From Shewanella algae (lineage in GTDB: Bacteria; Pseudomonadota; Gammaproteobacteria; Enterobacterales; Shewanellaceae), in the NCBI RefSeq assembly GCF_009183365.2, contig NZ_CP068230.1:45001-109000 (forward strand): a DNA stretch of 64,000 nt. The letters run 5' to 3'. The translations under genes were made by a program, and so were the position numbers. A model generated the notes under the pieces. The model saw only the letters and a program-made list of their open reading frames with translations. It had not been told where the DNA came from and did not search any database. Below are positions 19,576 to 29,193 of this stretch, piece after piece (position 1 is the first letter of the stretch; each line of letters opens with the position of its first letter).

Positions 19576-19763
19576 ATGCCCTGATTTCAAAAAACATTGC
19601 AGCTTGTAAAAGTGCCAGCTGCCAATTACTGTGTCAGCCACTCTCTACACAAGAGAATGCCACGAGGACTGATTGCACCTTCCTTAGGCTCTGTTGCCCT
19701 ATCGAGCTGATGCCGCCGCTGACTGGGCTCGCGGATAAAGTCGCTTGCAATTATGCCTCGTGT

Positions 19764-19792
19764 AATAAAAAGGGCCGCCGATTGGCGACCCT
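19764..19792 (-). terminator. Terminator after the TonB-dependent receptor
   Basis: Read on the minus strand, AGGGTCGCC-AATC-GGCGGCCCT (one G-T pair) is followed by TTTTTATT. It lies about 24 nt beyond the receptor stop. Confidence 0.85.
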
Positions 19793-19815
19793 CAATTTGT
19801 CATTAACAGGCTGGA

Positions 19816-21966
19816 TTAGAAAGGCAAGCTGAAGCCTATGCTGACAGTACGGCCCATGCCCTTGAAGTAACGATTGTCATTAGCCATAGTCTGTGAGTAG
19901 TAACTGTAGTAGTCCTTATTCAGCAGATTCTGTAGCCCCAATGTCAAAGTGCCTTGGTAAAGCGGCATAGAGAAGGAGGCATCAACTGTGACATAGCCGT
20001 CAAACTCGGCGTACTCTTCACCATTGGCCTTCTTGAAGCTACGGTCCATATAGTAGTTGGCCTGAATGCGCCCACTCATCTCGGCATTGAACCTGTGTTC
20101 CCAGAACAGGTTAAGCCGATTCGGAGCTATGTTGGCGCCGTCGAGATCTGTGTCTGTGCTGCCATCTTTATTGGAGTCATACTCCCCTTGCTGTAGCGCC
20201 AGGTTCAGCCCCAGATCGTCGTCATTACCCAGGTAAGCCGTGACATTGGCTTCCAGCCCCTGGATCACGCTCTTTTCCCGTTTCACATTGTAGAAGCCGT
20301 CTTCATTCAGGGCCAAGCGGGCACCCAGTTTGGCCTCGGAGCGATACAGTGCCAGCTTGGCTGCCAACAACTCGCCTTGATAGTCCAAGCCCAGTTCATA
20401 GTTATCTGTGACCACGGGCTCCAGCGTCAAGGAACCTTCCACGCTGGGGTTCTGGTCCGGGAAGCTGTTGCCGTCACGCAGAATTCGCCCTATGTCGGCC
20501 ATACCAAAACCTTGGCTGTAACTGGTATAGAGGCGCAGCGCTGAGGTGAAGTTATAGCTGGCACCTATATTGAACAGGGTTTCATTGAAATCCGGTTCGC
20601 CACCGACAACCTGTTTGTGGCCAGAGGCCCACAGAGTTTGGAAATCATCGACCTTGAGTTTGGCATATTCATAACGAACGCCGCCGGAAAGGGTCAGTGC
20701 ATCCACAGGTGAGAAGCTCAACTGGGCATAGGGGGCGATATTGTCGTAACGGGTCTCGGGTACCCAGGAGCGTCCGGTCTGCACCAGATCCTGCTCTGTG
20801 GTATCGCTGAAAAGGTCTACACCATAGGCCAGATCCACGCCGCTGTCGGCCAGATTATTGGCGATCATAGACGCCTTGAGGCCCCACTTGTTGGACTTGT
20901 TGCGTGACTGGTCATAGAAGTACTGCTCGCCATTGGCGCCGGTATCACAAGTCGTCAGATTCGCTGCACCTTCGAAGGCCGGATCATAGAAGCTGCCGAA
21001 ACAGCCACCGCCATAGACACCCTTGAAGTTCTGGTTGAACAGTTGCAGTTCCAACTGCTGCCCGGCGATGTTGCGATGCTTGTAGGTGAGGCTGCTGGTG
21101 GTGACCTTGTTGTTGGCAGCCTGCCAGGGTTGTTGCTGTTTTACCGCCGACGTTGGAGTATCTGTGGCGACATTGCCTTTGACCGGCATCCAATCACCAT
21201 TGTTGTCCATATCGTAGTGGTTGACCATCAGCTCCAGTCGCGACTCGCTGAACTCATAGCCCAATTTGAGGAAGAAGTCCTTGCTCTGGCTGTCCATCGA
21301 CTCGCCCTGGGTGGTGTCGACACCTATGACATCGTCGTTGGCATCATAGTAAACACCATTGCTGTGGTATCCCACTGAACCCAGCATATCCAGGTTGCCG
21401 CTTTGGCCGGAGAAGGCATAGTTGGCACCAAAACTCAGGCTATCGGACTCGAAGCTGGTGGGGGAGGACAGATCAAAACTTACCCGGCTTTCGTTGTCGC
21501 CGCTGGGTTTCTTGGTGATGTAGTTGATTATGCCCCCCTGAGCGCCAAGGCCGTGCATGGCATTGGCGCCATGGATGATTTCAATTCGTTCTATCATCAT
21601 GGGATCTATGGTTTGACCCGAGCGACCACCACTGCGCAGAGGGTTTGACTGAGGCACGCCATCTATCATTATGAGGGGAGCTCGGCCGCGCAGGGTTTCA
21701 CCGGTATTGGTCATTTTCTGGCGGCTGGGGGAGAAACTGGGGGCCAGGTTGCCCAAAATGGTCGATAAGTCCCGGGTGGTGGCCAACTGTTGTTTGAGTT
21801 GTTCCTGGTCTATGACTGTCACAGTATTGGGGATGGCACTGAGTGGTTTCTCCATCCGACTGGAAGTGATGACCATGGTTTCCATTTGGGGATCTTTGGC
21901 GTAAGCCACCTGGGCTGCCAGTCCGGAAAGTACTGACAGAGCGACGAGGGAGCGAGTGAATTTCAT
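19816..21966 (-). CDS. TonB-dependent siderophore receptor (IutA-like)
   Basis: A 716-aa outer-membrane receptor. It has a signal peptide (SLVALSVLSGLAAQVAYA), a TonB box (METMVITSSR), a plug domain (TVTVIDQEQLKQQL, LRGRAPLIMIDGVPQ, IERIEIIHGANAMHGLGAQGG, INYITKKP), and a 22-strand barrel ending in GRTVSIGFSLPF with terminal Phe. The plug looks closest to the aerobactin-type IutA branch, so a hydroxamate substrate is possible but unproven. AGGA precedes two adjacent ATGs; the second (21966) is chosen by spacing. A Fur-like site lies upstream. No siderophore synthesis genes are adjacent. Confidence 0.9.
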   Translation of the reverse strand: MKFTRSLVALSVLSGLAAQVAYAKDPQMETMVITSSRMEKPLSAIPNTVTVIDQEQLKQQLATTRDLSTILGNLAPSFSPSRQKMTNTGETLRGRAPLIMIDGVPQSNPLRSGGRSGQTIDPMMIERIEIIHGANAMHGLGAQGGIINYITKKPSGDNESRVSFDLSSPTSFESDSLSFGANYAFSGQSGNLDMLGSVGYHSNGVYYDANDDVIGVDTTQGESMDSQSKDFFLKLGYEFSESRLELMVNHYDMDNNGDWMPVKGNVATDTPTSAVKQQQPWQAANNKVTTSSLTYKHRNIAGQQLELQLFNQNFKGVYGGGCFGSFYDPAFEGAANLTTCDTGANGEQYFYDQSRNKSNKWGLKASMIANNLADSGVDLAYGVDLFSDTTEQDLVQTGRSWVPETRYDNIAPYAQLSFSPVDALTLSGGVRYEYAKLKVDDFQTLWASGHKQVVGGEPDFNETLFNIGASYNFTSALRLYTSYSQGFGMADIGRILRDGNSFPDQNPSVEGSLTLEPVVTDNYELGLDYQGELLAAKLALYRSEAKLGARLALNEDGFYNVKREKSVIQGLEANVTAYLGNDDDLGLNLALQQGEYDSNKDGSTDTDLDGANIAPNRLNLFWEHRFNAEMSGRIQANYYMDRSFKKANGEEYAEFDGYVTVDASFSMPLYQGTLTLGLQNLLNKDYYSYYSQTMANDNRYFKGMGRTVSIGFSLPF

Positions 21967-22041
21967 CATTATTCCTATGTTTGCCACCTTGGAAGACGGC
22001 TTATTGGTTTGTGGTTTCCGGCGCTCCCTGCCAGCCTTGTA

Positions 22042-22062
22042 AATACAAATAATTGTCATTTA
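22042..22062. promoter_or_regulatory. Fur-like operator before the TonB receptor gene
   Basis: An AT-rich imperfect palindrome, on the minus strand TAAATGACAATTATTTGTAT, lies about 75-95 bp before the receptor start. It fits the repeated GATAAT-type hexamers of Fur sites only moderately. Iron control of this gene type is standard. Confidence 0.55.
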
Positions 22063-22285
22063 TATAACGATTGTGAAGTATAAGTAGGCAGGTTTTCCCT
22101 GTCCATAGCTGTGATGAATTTTTGTAAAGAGTGTCAAGGTGCTAAACCTGAGCGAGTCAAACGCTTAATCGGGAATGCGATTAGCCGACTAATGGCTGGA
22201 ATCTCACTCTCCGGCTATGAAACTTTCAGGCAGCCTGTGGTATGGTTGGCGCAACTGAATTTTGTCAATCCAACAGATCCTTACT

Positions 22286-24628
22286 ATGCATAATATTGCT
22301 CAGATTATTGCCCAGGAGCTGAACGTTCGTGAGCAGCAGGTTGCTGCAACTATCAGCTTGCTGGATGAAGGCGCTACAGTGCCTTTTGTGGCCCGTTACC
22401 GTAAAGAGGTGACGGGGGGGCTGGATGATACCCAGCTGCGTAACCTGCACACTCGTCTCGGTTATCTGCGGGAGCTCAACGATCGGCGTCAGGTGATCCT
22501 CTCCTCGATAGAGGCCCAGGGAAAACTGACCGCCGAGCTGAAGCACACCATCAATGAAGCCGACAGCAAGACCCGGCTCGAAGATCTGTATCTGCCCTAT
22601 AAACCCAAGCGCCGTACCAAGGGCCAAATTGCCATTGAAGCCGGTATCGAGCCCTTGGCCGATGCCCTCTATGCTGCTGTCGGCAGCGCCTCCATGGATC
22701 CTGAACAGGCTGCCGAGGCCTATCTTAATCCGGAAGCCGGTTTTGCCGACGCCAAGGCGGTGTTGGATGGTGCCCGTTATATCCTGATGGAACGGATCGC
22801 CGAAGATGCCGAGCTGCTGGCCAAGGTGCGTAACCACCTGCAACAGTCGGCTGTCATTGAAAGCCGCTTGATTGCAGGCAAGGAGAAGGAAGGCGCCAAG
22901 TTCCGCGACTATTTTGAGCACACTGAAAAACTCAGCTCAGTGCCTTCTCACCGGGCGTTGGCTATGCTGCGCGGCCGTAATGAAGGCGTGTTGAGTCTAT
23001 CTATGAATGCCGACCCTGAGGCAGAAGCCAAAGCCGGTAGCTATTGTGAGGTGCTCATCGCCGAGCACTTGCGTCTCAAGCTGAGTGACAGCGCTTTGGA
23101 TAACTGGCTGAAGACGGTTATCACAGCCACTTGGCGGATCAAAATCGCCCTGCAGATGGAAACCGAGTTTATCGCCAGAATGCGTGAAGCGGCGGAAACC
23201 GAGGCGATTAAAGTTTTCGCCCGTAACCTGGGCGACTTGCTGATGGCACCTCCTGCCGGAGCCAAGGCCACCATGGGACTGGATCCCGGGCTGCGCACCG
23301 GGGTTAAGGTGGCTGTGGTCAACGACACAGGCAAGCTGGTGGGCCATACCACTATCTTCCCTCATGCGCCGCAAAACCAGTGGGACAAGTCGATACGCAC
23401 CCTGGCCAATCTGGTCAATATGCACAAGGTGGAGCTGATCGCCATAGGTAACGGCACGGCTTCCCGTGAAACCGACAAGCTGGCAGCTGAAGTGATTGCC
23501 ATGGTCAAAGACAGCAATCCCGGCATCACCAAGGTGATGGTCAGCGAAGCCGGAGCCTCTGTTTATTCGGCCTCTGAGCTGGCGGCCAATGAGTTTCCTG
23601 ATCTCGATGTTTCACTGCGTGGCGCCGTATCCATCGCCAGACGTTTGCAGGATCCGCTGGCGGAGCTGGTTAAGATTGAACCCAAGTCCATTGGTGTGGG
23701 CCAATATCAACACGATGTCAGCCAGAGCCAGCTGTCGGCTTCTTTGGAAGCCGTCGTTGAAGACTGTGTAAACGGCGTCGGTGTTGACGTGAACATGGCT
23801 TCCATGCCACTGCTGAGTCAGGTGGCCGGTCTTAACCGCACCTTGGCCAAAAATCTGGTGGAATACCGCGATGAGCATGGCCGCTTTAACGACCGTAAAG
23901 AGCTGCTCAAAGTACCACGCCTGGGACCCAAGGCCTTCGAACAGGCCGCCGGCTTCCTGCGGATCCGTGAAGGAAGTAATCCGCTGGATGCATCGGCCGT
24001 TCACCCCGAAGCTTATTCGCTGGTGGAAAATATCGCCAAGCTTAAGGGCCAACCGGTTGTCGAGCTGATAGGTAACAGTGAACTGTTGAGTAGTATCAAT
24101 CCAGTCGAGTTCACCACGGATGAATTCGGCCTGCCGACAGTGACGGATATCCTCAAGGAGTTGGATAAGCCGGGTCGGGATCCAAGGGGTGAGTTCAAGA
24201 CAGCCAAATTCAAAGATGGAGTTGAGGCTCTCAAGGACCTCAAGCCTGAGATGATCCTCGAAGGTGTGGTGACCAATGTCACCAACTTTGGCGCCTTTGT
24301 CGATATCGGCGTGCATCAGGATGGCCTGGTGCATATATCTTCTCTGACCGACAAGTTTGTCAGCGATCCTCATACCGTGGTCAAGGCCGGTGATGTGGTC
24401 AAGGTGAAGGTCATGGAGGTGGATGTTGAGCGTAAGCGTATTGGGTTGTCGATGCGCCTGGACGAAAAGATTGAGTCCGGTAAGCCACAACAAAGAACCG
24501 GCAAGCCGCAGGCCAAGGGCAATAAGCCTGGTCAGGGCAAGCAACGTCCGGCCGCTAAGCCACAACCAGTGAATGCTGCCATGGGCAATGCTTTTGCCGA
24601 TGCCTTTGCCAAGCTGAAGAAAAACTGA
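22286..24628 (+). CDS. tex: RNA-binding transcription accessory protein Tex
   Basis: A 780-aa cytoplasmic nucleic-acid-binding protein. It has an N-terminal helical region (IAQELNVREQQVAATISLLDEG), the YqgF/RuvX-like fold (GLDPGLRTGVKVAVV), a helix-hairpin-helix region (VGVDVNMASMPLLSQVAGL), and an S1 domain at about residues 655-727 (EGVVTNVTNFGAFVDIGVHQDGLVHIS). A basic Gly/Lys/Gln tail follows. Tex is broadly conserved and has been tied to transcription and RNA turnover. Homology begins at the ATG at 22286; an upstream TTG at 22262 is not needed. Confidence 0.95.
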   Translation: MHNIAQIIAQELNVREQQVAATISLLDEGATVPFVARYRKEVTGGLDDTQLRNLHTRLGYLRELNDRRQVILSSIEAQGKLTAELKHTINEADSKTRLEDLYLPYKPKRRTKGQIAIEAGIEPLADALYAAVGSASMDPEQAAEAYLNPEAGFADAKAVLDGARYILMERIAEDAELLAKVRNHLQQSAVIESRLIAGKEKEGAKFRDYFEHTEKLSSVPSHRALAMLRGRNEGVLSLSMNADPEAEAKAGSYCEVLIAEHLRLKLSDSALDNWLKTVITATWRIKIALQMETEFIARMREAAETEAIKVFARNLGDLLMAPPAGAKATMGLDPGLRTGVKVAVVNDTGKLVGHTTIFPHAPQNQWDKSIRTLANLVNMHKVELIAIGNGTASRETDKLAAEVIAMVKDSNPGITKVMVSEAGASVYSASELAANEFPDLDVSLRGAVSIARRLQDPLAELVKIEPKSIGVGQYQHDVSQSQLSASLEAVVEDCVNGVGVDVNMASMPLLSQVAGLNRTLAKNLVEYRDEHGRFNDRKELLKVPRLGPKAFEQAAGFLRIREGSNPLDASAVHPEAYSLVENIAKLKGQPVVELIGNSELLSSINPVEFTTDEFGLPTVTDILKELDKPGRDPRGEFKTAKFKDGVEALKDLKPEMILEGVVTNVTNFGAFVDIGVHQDGLVHISSLTDKFVSDPHTVVKAGDVVKVKVMEVDVERKRIGLSMRLDEKIESGKPQQRTGKPQAKGNKPGQGKQRPAAKPQPVNAAMGNAFADAFAKLKKN

Positions 24629-24961
24629 TCGGTAAGCCACTGAATACCTGTCAGTGTCTGGCTTAAGGAATCCCTCGATAATTATCGGGGGATTTTTTTA
24701 CACTCCATTTTCTGCAACCAACACTCGAGCCAATGCTGCTCTTTTCTACTAACCTTGAGCTCTGCCGCTTTTCCCGGTCTTTTGCGAACTGTTTCACCCT
24801 CTGGCGTTATCGGCAATTACAAACAAATGTTAATGAAACTTTATCGTAGCCTTTCTGTCATAATGACGCGGCAAATCGGCTCGGGCAAAGAGTTGGCGTG
24901 CGGTTAAACCTCAATTTTTATATCAACCACCGAGATACAAGAGTGGCAAGGATTTTAGGGC
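24629..24961. other. 333-bp intergenic region between tex and the LTA-synthase-type gene
   Basis: The first 70 bp hold the tex terminator. The rest is AT-rich and should contain the promoter of the next gene. A single CTGTCAT heptamer at 24855-24861 resembles half of a Pho box, but a second well-spaced copy is not convincing. No other gene or structured element is seen. Confidence 0.45.
24670..24699 (+). terminator. Terminator after tex
   Basis: ATCCCTCGATAA / TTATCGGGGGAT (one G-T pair) is followed by T7, 41 nt after the tex stop. Confidence 0.9.
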
Positions 24962-26962
24962 ATGAAGTTTTCCCATCTTAAGTTTACGGGGCCGTTTCGC
25001 GGTGTACTGACTTTCAGTTTATTGGCTCTGTTATGCCTGATGTTGAGCCGAATTGGGCTGGGGCTTTGGCAATATGAACGGGTAACTGCCGTTGGTGGTT
25101 GGAGCCATATGTTGTTGCAGGGGCTGCGGGTCGATGTGGCCATGCTTTGTTGGCTCTGGGGCGTTGTGGCACTGGGTACTGCCTTGTTTGGCGGCGATCA
25201 TTGGCTTGGGCGTTGCTGGTCTTGGATACAACGTCTATGGCTGACTCTCGGGCTTTGGTATTTGCTGTTTTTGGAGCTGTCCACACCCTCCTTTATTGAA
25301 GAGTACGGTGTCAGGCCTAACCGTCTTTACGTCGAATATCTTATTTACCCCAAAGAAGTGCTCTCCATGCTCTGGAGCGGCCGCAAACTGGAGCTGATCC
25401 TCTCTGTGGTCTTGTCCGGAGTCATCCTCTGGGGCGGCTGGAAACTCTCAGGTTACCTCGGTCGCAATTGTCGTTTCCCCAAGTGGTATTGGCGCCCTGT
25501 GCTCGGTGTGCTGATCATTGTCTTGTCACTGGCGGGGGCCAGATCCAGTCTCGGTCACAGGCCGTTGAACCCAGCCATGGTGGCCTTCGCCGATGATCCG
25601 CTCGTCAACTCGTTGGTGGTCAATTCCGGTTACTCTCTGGCCTTTGCCATCAGCCAAATGAATAACGAGGCCGACGCATCGCGGATCTATGGCGATATGG
25701 ACAGAAAGGAGATCTATCAGATAATCCGCCAGGAGAGTGGCCGTGCGCCTGCTGACTTCATATCAGACAAATATCCCAGCCTGAGCCAAAATCAGGCCAG
25801 CTATCGCGGTAAACCCAAGAATATAGTCATCATATTGCAGGAGAGCCTGGGAGCTCGTTTCGTTGGCAGCCTGGGAGGCTTACCACTGACACCCAATCTG
25901 GATGCCTTGGCCGATGAGGGCTGGTATTTCGAGAGCCTGTATGCCACGGGTACACGTTCGGTCCGCGGTATAGAGGCGGTGACCACAGGCTTTACCCCCA
26001 CGCCGGCGCGCTCTGTGGTGAAACTCGGCAAGAGCCAGAGCGGCTTCTTCAGCCTGGCGGAATTACTGCAGGCTAAAGGGTATTCCACCTCTTTTATCTA
26101 CGGTGGTGAAAGCCACTTTGACAATATGCGCAGCTTCTTCCTCGGTAATGGTTTCAGCACTATCGTCGACCAGAAAGATTATCGTAAACCTGCCTTTGTC
26201 GGCTCCTGGGGCGCTTCGGATGAAGATTTAATGCGCAAGGCCGATTCAGAGTTCAAGCGGCTCCATGCCGAGGGCAAGCCTTTCTTTAGCCTGGTGTTCA
26301 GCTCCAGCAATCATGATCCCTTTGAATTCCCTGATGGCCGTATCGAGCTGTATGAACAACCGAAACAGACCCGCAACAATGCTGCCAAATATGCCGATTA
26401 CGCCATAGGTGAATTTTTCCGCCTGGCCAAAGAGGCTGACTATTGGCGTGATACCCTGTTCCTGGTGGTGGCCGATCATGACAGCCGGGTTTCCGGGGCC
26501 TCCTTGGTGCCTGTGCCCAGATTCAGGATCCCGGGCTTGTTGCTGGGTGATGGAATAACGGCCAAACGGGACTTGCGGGTAGTGAGTCAGATAGATCTGC
26601 CGCCAACTCTGTTGTCTTTAGCCGGCATAGATGCCACTTACCCCATGTTGGGGCGGGACCTGTCAAAGGTGCCCGATAGCTGGCCGGGCAGGGCCTTGAT
26701 GCAGTACGACAAGAACTTTGCCTATATGCAGGGCAATAAGGTCACCATATTACAGCCGGAGAAGGCGCCTGCGACCTTTGATTATGATCCAGTTAAGGAA
26801 CAACTGCATACAGCACCGCTCGCAGAACCTATGGCTCGCAAGGCTCTTGGGCTAGCGCTTTGGGGTAGCATGGCGTATCAGGAAGGTTTATATAAGTTGC
26901 CGCCAAAGACGGATCAAACCAATGCTGAAATGCCGGCATCGGGCAGGGGCTCAGTACGCTGA
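24962..26962 (+). CDS. LTA synthase family membrane sulfatase-fold protein
   Basis: A 666-aa protein. About five N-terminal transmembrane segments (residues 15-215) precede a periplasmic alkaline-phosphatase/sulfatase-fold domain. The domain opens with NIVIILQESLGARFVGSLGG and contains the presumed catalytic threonine in SLYATGTRSVRGIEA, the motif FSLVFSSSNHDPF, and LVVADHDSR. The family includes Gram-positive LtaS and Gram-negative OpgB-like phosphoglycerol transferases. Shewanella has no lipoteichoic acid, so glucan or lipid modification with phosphoglycerol is more likely. Its 3' end overlaps the convergent Gln-rich gene by 49 bp. Confidence 0.88.
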   Translation: MKFSHLKFTGPFRGVLTFSLLALLCLMLSRIGLGLWQYERVTAVGGWSHMLLQGLRVDVAMLCWLWGVVALGTALFGGDHWLGRCWSWIQRLWLTLGLWYLLFLELSTPSFIEEYGVRPNRLYVEYLIYPKEVLSMLWSGRKLELILSVVLSGVILWGGWKLSGYLGRNCRFPKWYWRPVLGVLIIVLSLAGARSSLGHRPLNPAMVAFADDPLVNSLVVNSGYSLAFAISQMNNEADASRIYGDMDRKEIYQIIRQESGRAPADFISDKYPSLSQNQASYRGKPKNIVIILQESLGARFVGSLGGLPLTPNLDALADEGWYFESLYATGTRSVRGIEAVTTGFTPTPARSVVKLGKSQSGFFSLAELLQAKGYSTSFIYGGESHFDNMRSFFLGNGFSTIVDQKDYRKPAFVGSWGASDEDLMRKADSEFKRLHAEGKPFFSLVFSSSNHDPFEFPDGRIELYEQPKQTRNNAAKYADYAIGEFFRLAKEADYWRDTLFLVVADHDSRVSGASLVPVPRFRIPGLLLGDGITAKRDLRVVSQIDLPPTLLSLAGIDATYPMLGRDLSKVPDSWPGRALMQYDKNFAYMQGNKVTILQPEKAPATFDYDPVKEQLHTAPLAEPMARKALGLALWGSMAYQEGLYKLPPKTDQTNAEMPASGRGSVR

Positions 26963-27417
26963 TGGTAGAAGGTGTCGATTCTCTGCCCCAGCTCACGATA
27001 AAACTGCGGCGCTTCATTCGGCATGGGATGGCGCTCGGTACTTGATTCGATGGCGGGCTTGGGAAAAGCAGCGGCTTCTAGTTGACGGTTGCGGATATCG
27101 CGGCGATCCAGGGCCGGCTTGCTGACCAGATTCAGCTGCAGTGGCTTACTGCCTTGGCGCTGCTGTTGTTCCTGTTGCTGCTGTTGTTGACCGGATTGCT
27201 GTTGGCGCTCCTGGACTCTGTCGGCCAGTCTGGCCTGTTGCTGCGCCGAGTCTGCAGTGCGTTCGTGCTGCGGGTTGAAGGCCCTTTCTTCATGGCCTTT
27301 ACTGGGTTGCTGCGGCGGAATGACCGGCGGTCTTTGCTGACTCTCTACCCGAGCGGCATCGGTCGCGGGATTACTGGTCGCGATCGGTACCTGTGGATAG
27401 TGTGAGACGAGCTGCAT
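26914..27417 (-). CDS. Hypothetical Gln/Pro-rich protein (167 aa)
   Basis: A soluble, probably largely disordered protein with no signal peptide or membrane segment. The middle (about residues 55-100) is a low-complexity Gln tract (QQQARLADRVQERQQQSGQQQQQQ), flanked by Pro/Gln/Arg-rich sequence. The C-terminus looks more ordered (FYRELGQRIDTFYHQRTEPLPDAG). The ATG at 27417 has AAGGA 8 nt upstream; the longer TTG version is rejected. It is downstream of bioH on the same strand but read from its own start on the far side of bioH's stop. I do not recognise a family or function. Codons look used normally, so I believe it is a gene. Confidence 0.65.
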   Translation of the reverse strand: MQLVSHYPQVPIATSNPATDAARVESQQRPPVIPPQQPSKGHEERAFNPQHERTADSAQQQARLADRVQERQQQSGQQQQQQEQQQRQGSKPLQLNLVSKPALDRRDIRNRQLEAAAFPKPAIESSTERHPMPNEAPQFYRELGQRIDTFYHQRTEPLPDAGISALV

Positions 27418-27455
27418 AGGGTCATTCCTTACATTGCTGTCCAAATAATAGTCAA

Positions 27456-28235
27456 TCAGGGCAAGGAATTAAAGTCTTTCTCTGTTAGCCAGCTATTTAG
27501 CCCCTGAATAAACTCCTGAGGATGGGAAATAAAGGGGGCGTGTGATGCCTTGGCCAGCAGTAAATCTGTGGTTGATGCGTTACCCGGCAATAGGTTAGCG
27601 ACTCTTCTGGGCACCAGCCCATCCAATCTTCCCCAAACCCTGAGCCAGGGAAGGGCGAGCCGTTCCAGTCCGGGGCGCAGATCCACCTTGGCCAACATCT
27701 CCAAACCCTGCGCAAGAGCCTGTTCATTGGCTAGCGGCCGCGCCAGAACCAGCTCGCGAATAGTGCGAATATCGTCGCGGGCGCTATCACTGCCCATGGA
27801 TTGGATTGCCAGAAACCTTTCTATGGTTCGCTGCAGATCCTGTTGCAGTTGCTCGGCAAACTGAGTCAGCACATTAGGTGCTATTCCTGGCCATTGGTTA
27901 TCGCTCCTGGCCATAAAGCAAGGAGAGGAGGCGACAGTGATAAGCCCGGCAACTCGTTCTGGAAAGCGCTGAGCTACTCGGGTGGCAACCAGGCCACCAA
28001 GCGACCAACCCAACCATACTGCCTGCTCTGGCAGAGCAGCCACCAGAGCGTCCACCCAGTCGTCAAGTTCCCCGTCAATGGCCTGGCTAAAACCAAATCC
28101 CGGCAGGTCGACACTGTGGACTCTATACTGAGACAAGCCAGGCAGCAGGGGATGAAAAACGGCACTGTTGACGCCCCAACCGTGGAGCAAGATCAGATCC
28201 CGTCCCTGTCCCTGGCTTTCGATATGCAGACTCAC
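27456..28235 (-). CDS. bioH: Pimeloyl-[acyl-carrier protein] methyl ester esterase BioH
   Basis: A 259-aa alpha/beta hydrolase that removes the methyl ester from pimeloyl-ACP, closing the early phase of biotin synthesis. It has the oxyanion motif LILLHGWGVNSAVF, the nucleophile elbow GWSLGG with S78, a late Asp in RVWGRLDGLVP, and His in ASHAPFISHP. The start is GTG at 28235 with GAGGTG 6 nt upstream. It is divergent from the ComF-type gene, the same arrangement as in E. coli (bioH-gntX). Confidence 0.95.
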   Translation of the reverse strand: MSLHIESQGQGRDLILLHGWGVNSAVFHPLLPGLSQYRVHSVDLPGFGFSQAIDGELDDWVDALVAALPEQAVWLGWSLGGLVATRVAQRFPERVAGLITVASSPCFMARSDNQWPGIAPNVLTQFAEQLQQDLQRTIERFLAIQSMGSDSARDDIRTIRELVLARPLANEQALAQGLEMLAKVDLRPGLERLALPWLRVWGRLDGLVPRRVANLLPGNASTTDLLLAKASHAPFISHPQEFIQGLNSWLTEKDFNSLP

Positions 28236-28260
28236 TGAAACACCTCATGGAAGACTTGTT

Positions 28261-28998
28261 ATGTGGAGCCCTCTATTGGCAGGATGCCGGGCCCTATTGG
28301 CCGCCAGTTTACCCAACCGTTGCCTACTGTGTCACCAGCAGATCCCGTCAGCCAGTCAAGGTTTGTGTGCCTGCTGTCTTGCGGCCACCTGCTACCGACA
28401 ACCTATTTGCCTCGGCTGTGGCCGGGAGTTGACCGTCATTGCACGCTTTTGTGGTTCCTGCATGAAACACAGTCCTATCCCTGTTGTGGCCCCGGCCAGC
28501 TATCACTCGGCATTGGGGCCGCTTGTCGGCCGAGTCAAATACCAGCAGGATTTCGCCCCTCTACCCGCACTGGTTAGGGCCTTGTCTTGCAGGGTAAAGG
28601 CATTGACGGCAGCCGGACTTATCTGTTGGCCACAGGCCTTGGTGCCTGTTCCTTTGCATCCGGCGAGGCTGCAACAGCGGGGCTTCAATCAGGCCTGGGT
28701 GATTGCATCTATGCTGAGCCAAGAGTTGGCGCTGCCGCTGGAGGATTCTTTGTTGCTGCGGATAGCGGATACTGCGCCACAGGCCGGCCTCAGTGGTAAG
28801 GCCCGCAGGCGTAATCTGGCCAAGGCGTTTGCCGTGAGCGGGGCACCAAAGTGGCAACGATTGGTGTTGGTGGATGACGTGGTGACGACAGGCACCACTA
28901 TCCGGGAAGCCGCCAAGGCTTTGGCTCCCTGGTCGCCGGATGTTCAGGTTTGGTGTTTGGCCAGAGCCGAAGCGCCTGGGTTGAACCATAGCTCCTGA
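28261..28998 (+). CDS. ComF family phosphoribosyltransferase-like protein (GntX type)
   Basis: A 245-aa protein. Its N-terminal zinc-ribbon-like cysteines (CLLC...CACC, CLGCG, CGSC) are followed by a PRTase domain. The PRPP-binding loop reads RLVLVDDVVTTGTTIREA, and PLHPARLQQRGFNQA is the family signature. ComF proteins serve DNA uptake in competent bacteria; the E. coli homologue lies beside bioH and nfuA, as here. The ATG at 28261 has GGAAG upstream. Competence in this organism cannot be judged from this gene alone. Confidence 0.9.
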   Translation: MWSPLLAGCRALLAASLPNRCLLCHQQIPSASQGLCACCLAATCYRQPICLGCGRELTVIARFCGSCMKHSPIPVVAPASYHSALGPLVGRVKYQQDFAPLPALVRALSCRVKALTAAGLICWPQALVPVPLHPARLQQRGFNQAWVIASMLSQELALPLEDSLLLRIADTAPQAGLSGKARRRNLAKAFAVSGAPKWQRLVLVDDVVTTGTTIREAAKALAPWSPDVQVWCLARAEAPGLNHSS

Positions 28999-29193
28999 GC
29001 GGTTATAGGCGGTAAGTATGGTGCCAACTAAAGATCAAGATCCGGCCTGGAATTGTGGAAGATAAAATCGAGATCCCGACAACAAAAAACTCAGCTCTAT
29101 CGCTTTCGGGACTACAAAGCGCATGACAGTCGGAGTATGATAGCCCTAATTCTTACTAATTTACTCAGGTTTACCCTGACGGAGCAGGTTGTC

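Noticed and set aside
23612..24640. 342-codon minus-strand frame opposite tex
   Set aside because: It is antisense to conserved Tex motifs; no ribosome site or family features.
24855..24861. Pho box upstream of the LTA-synthase-type gene
   Set aside because: Only one CTGTCAT heptamer; no second copy at the needed 11-bp spacing.
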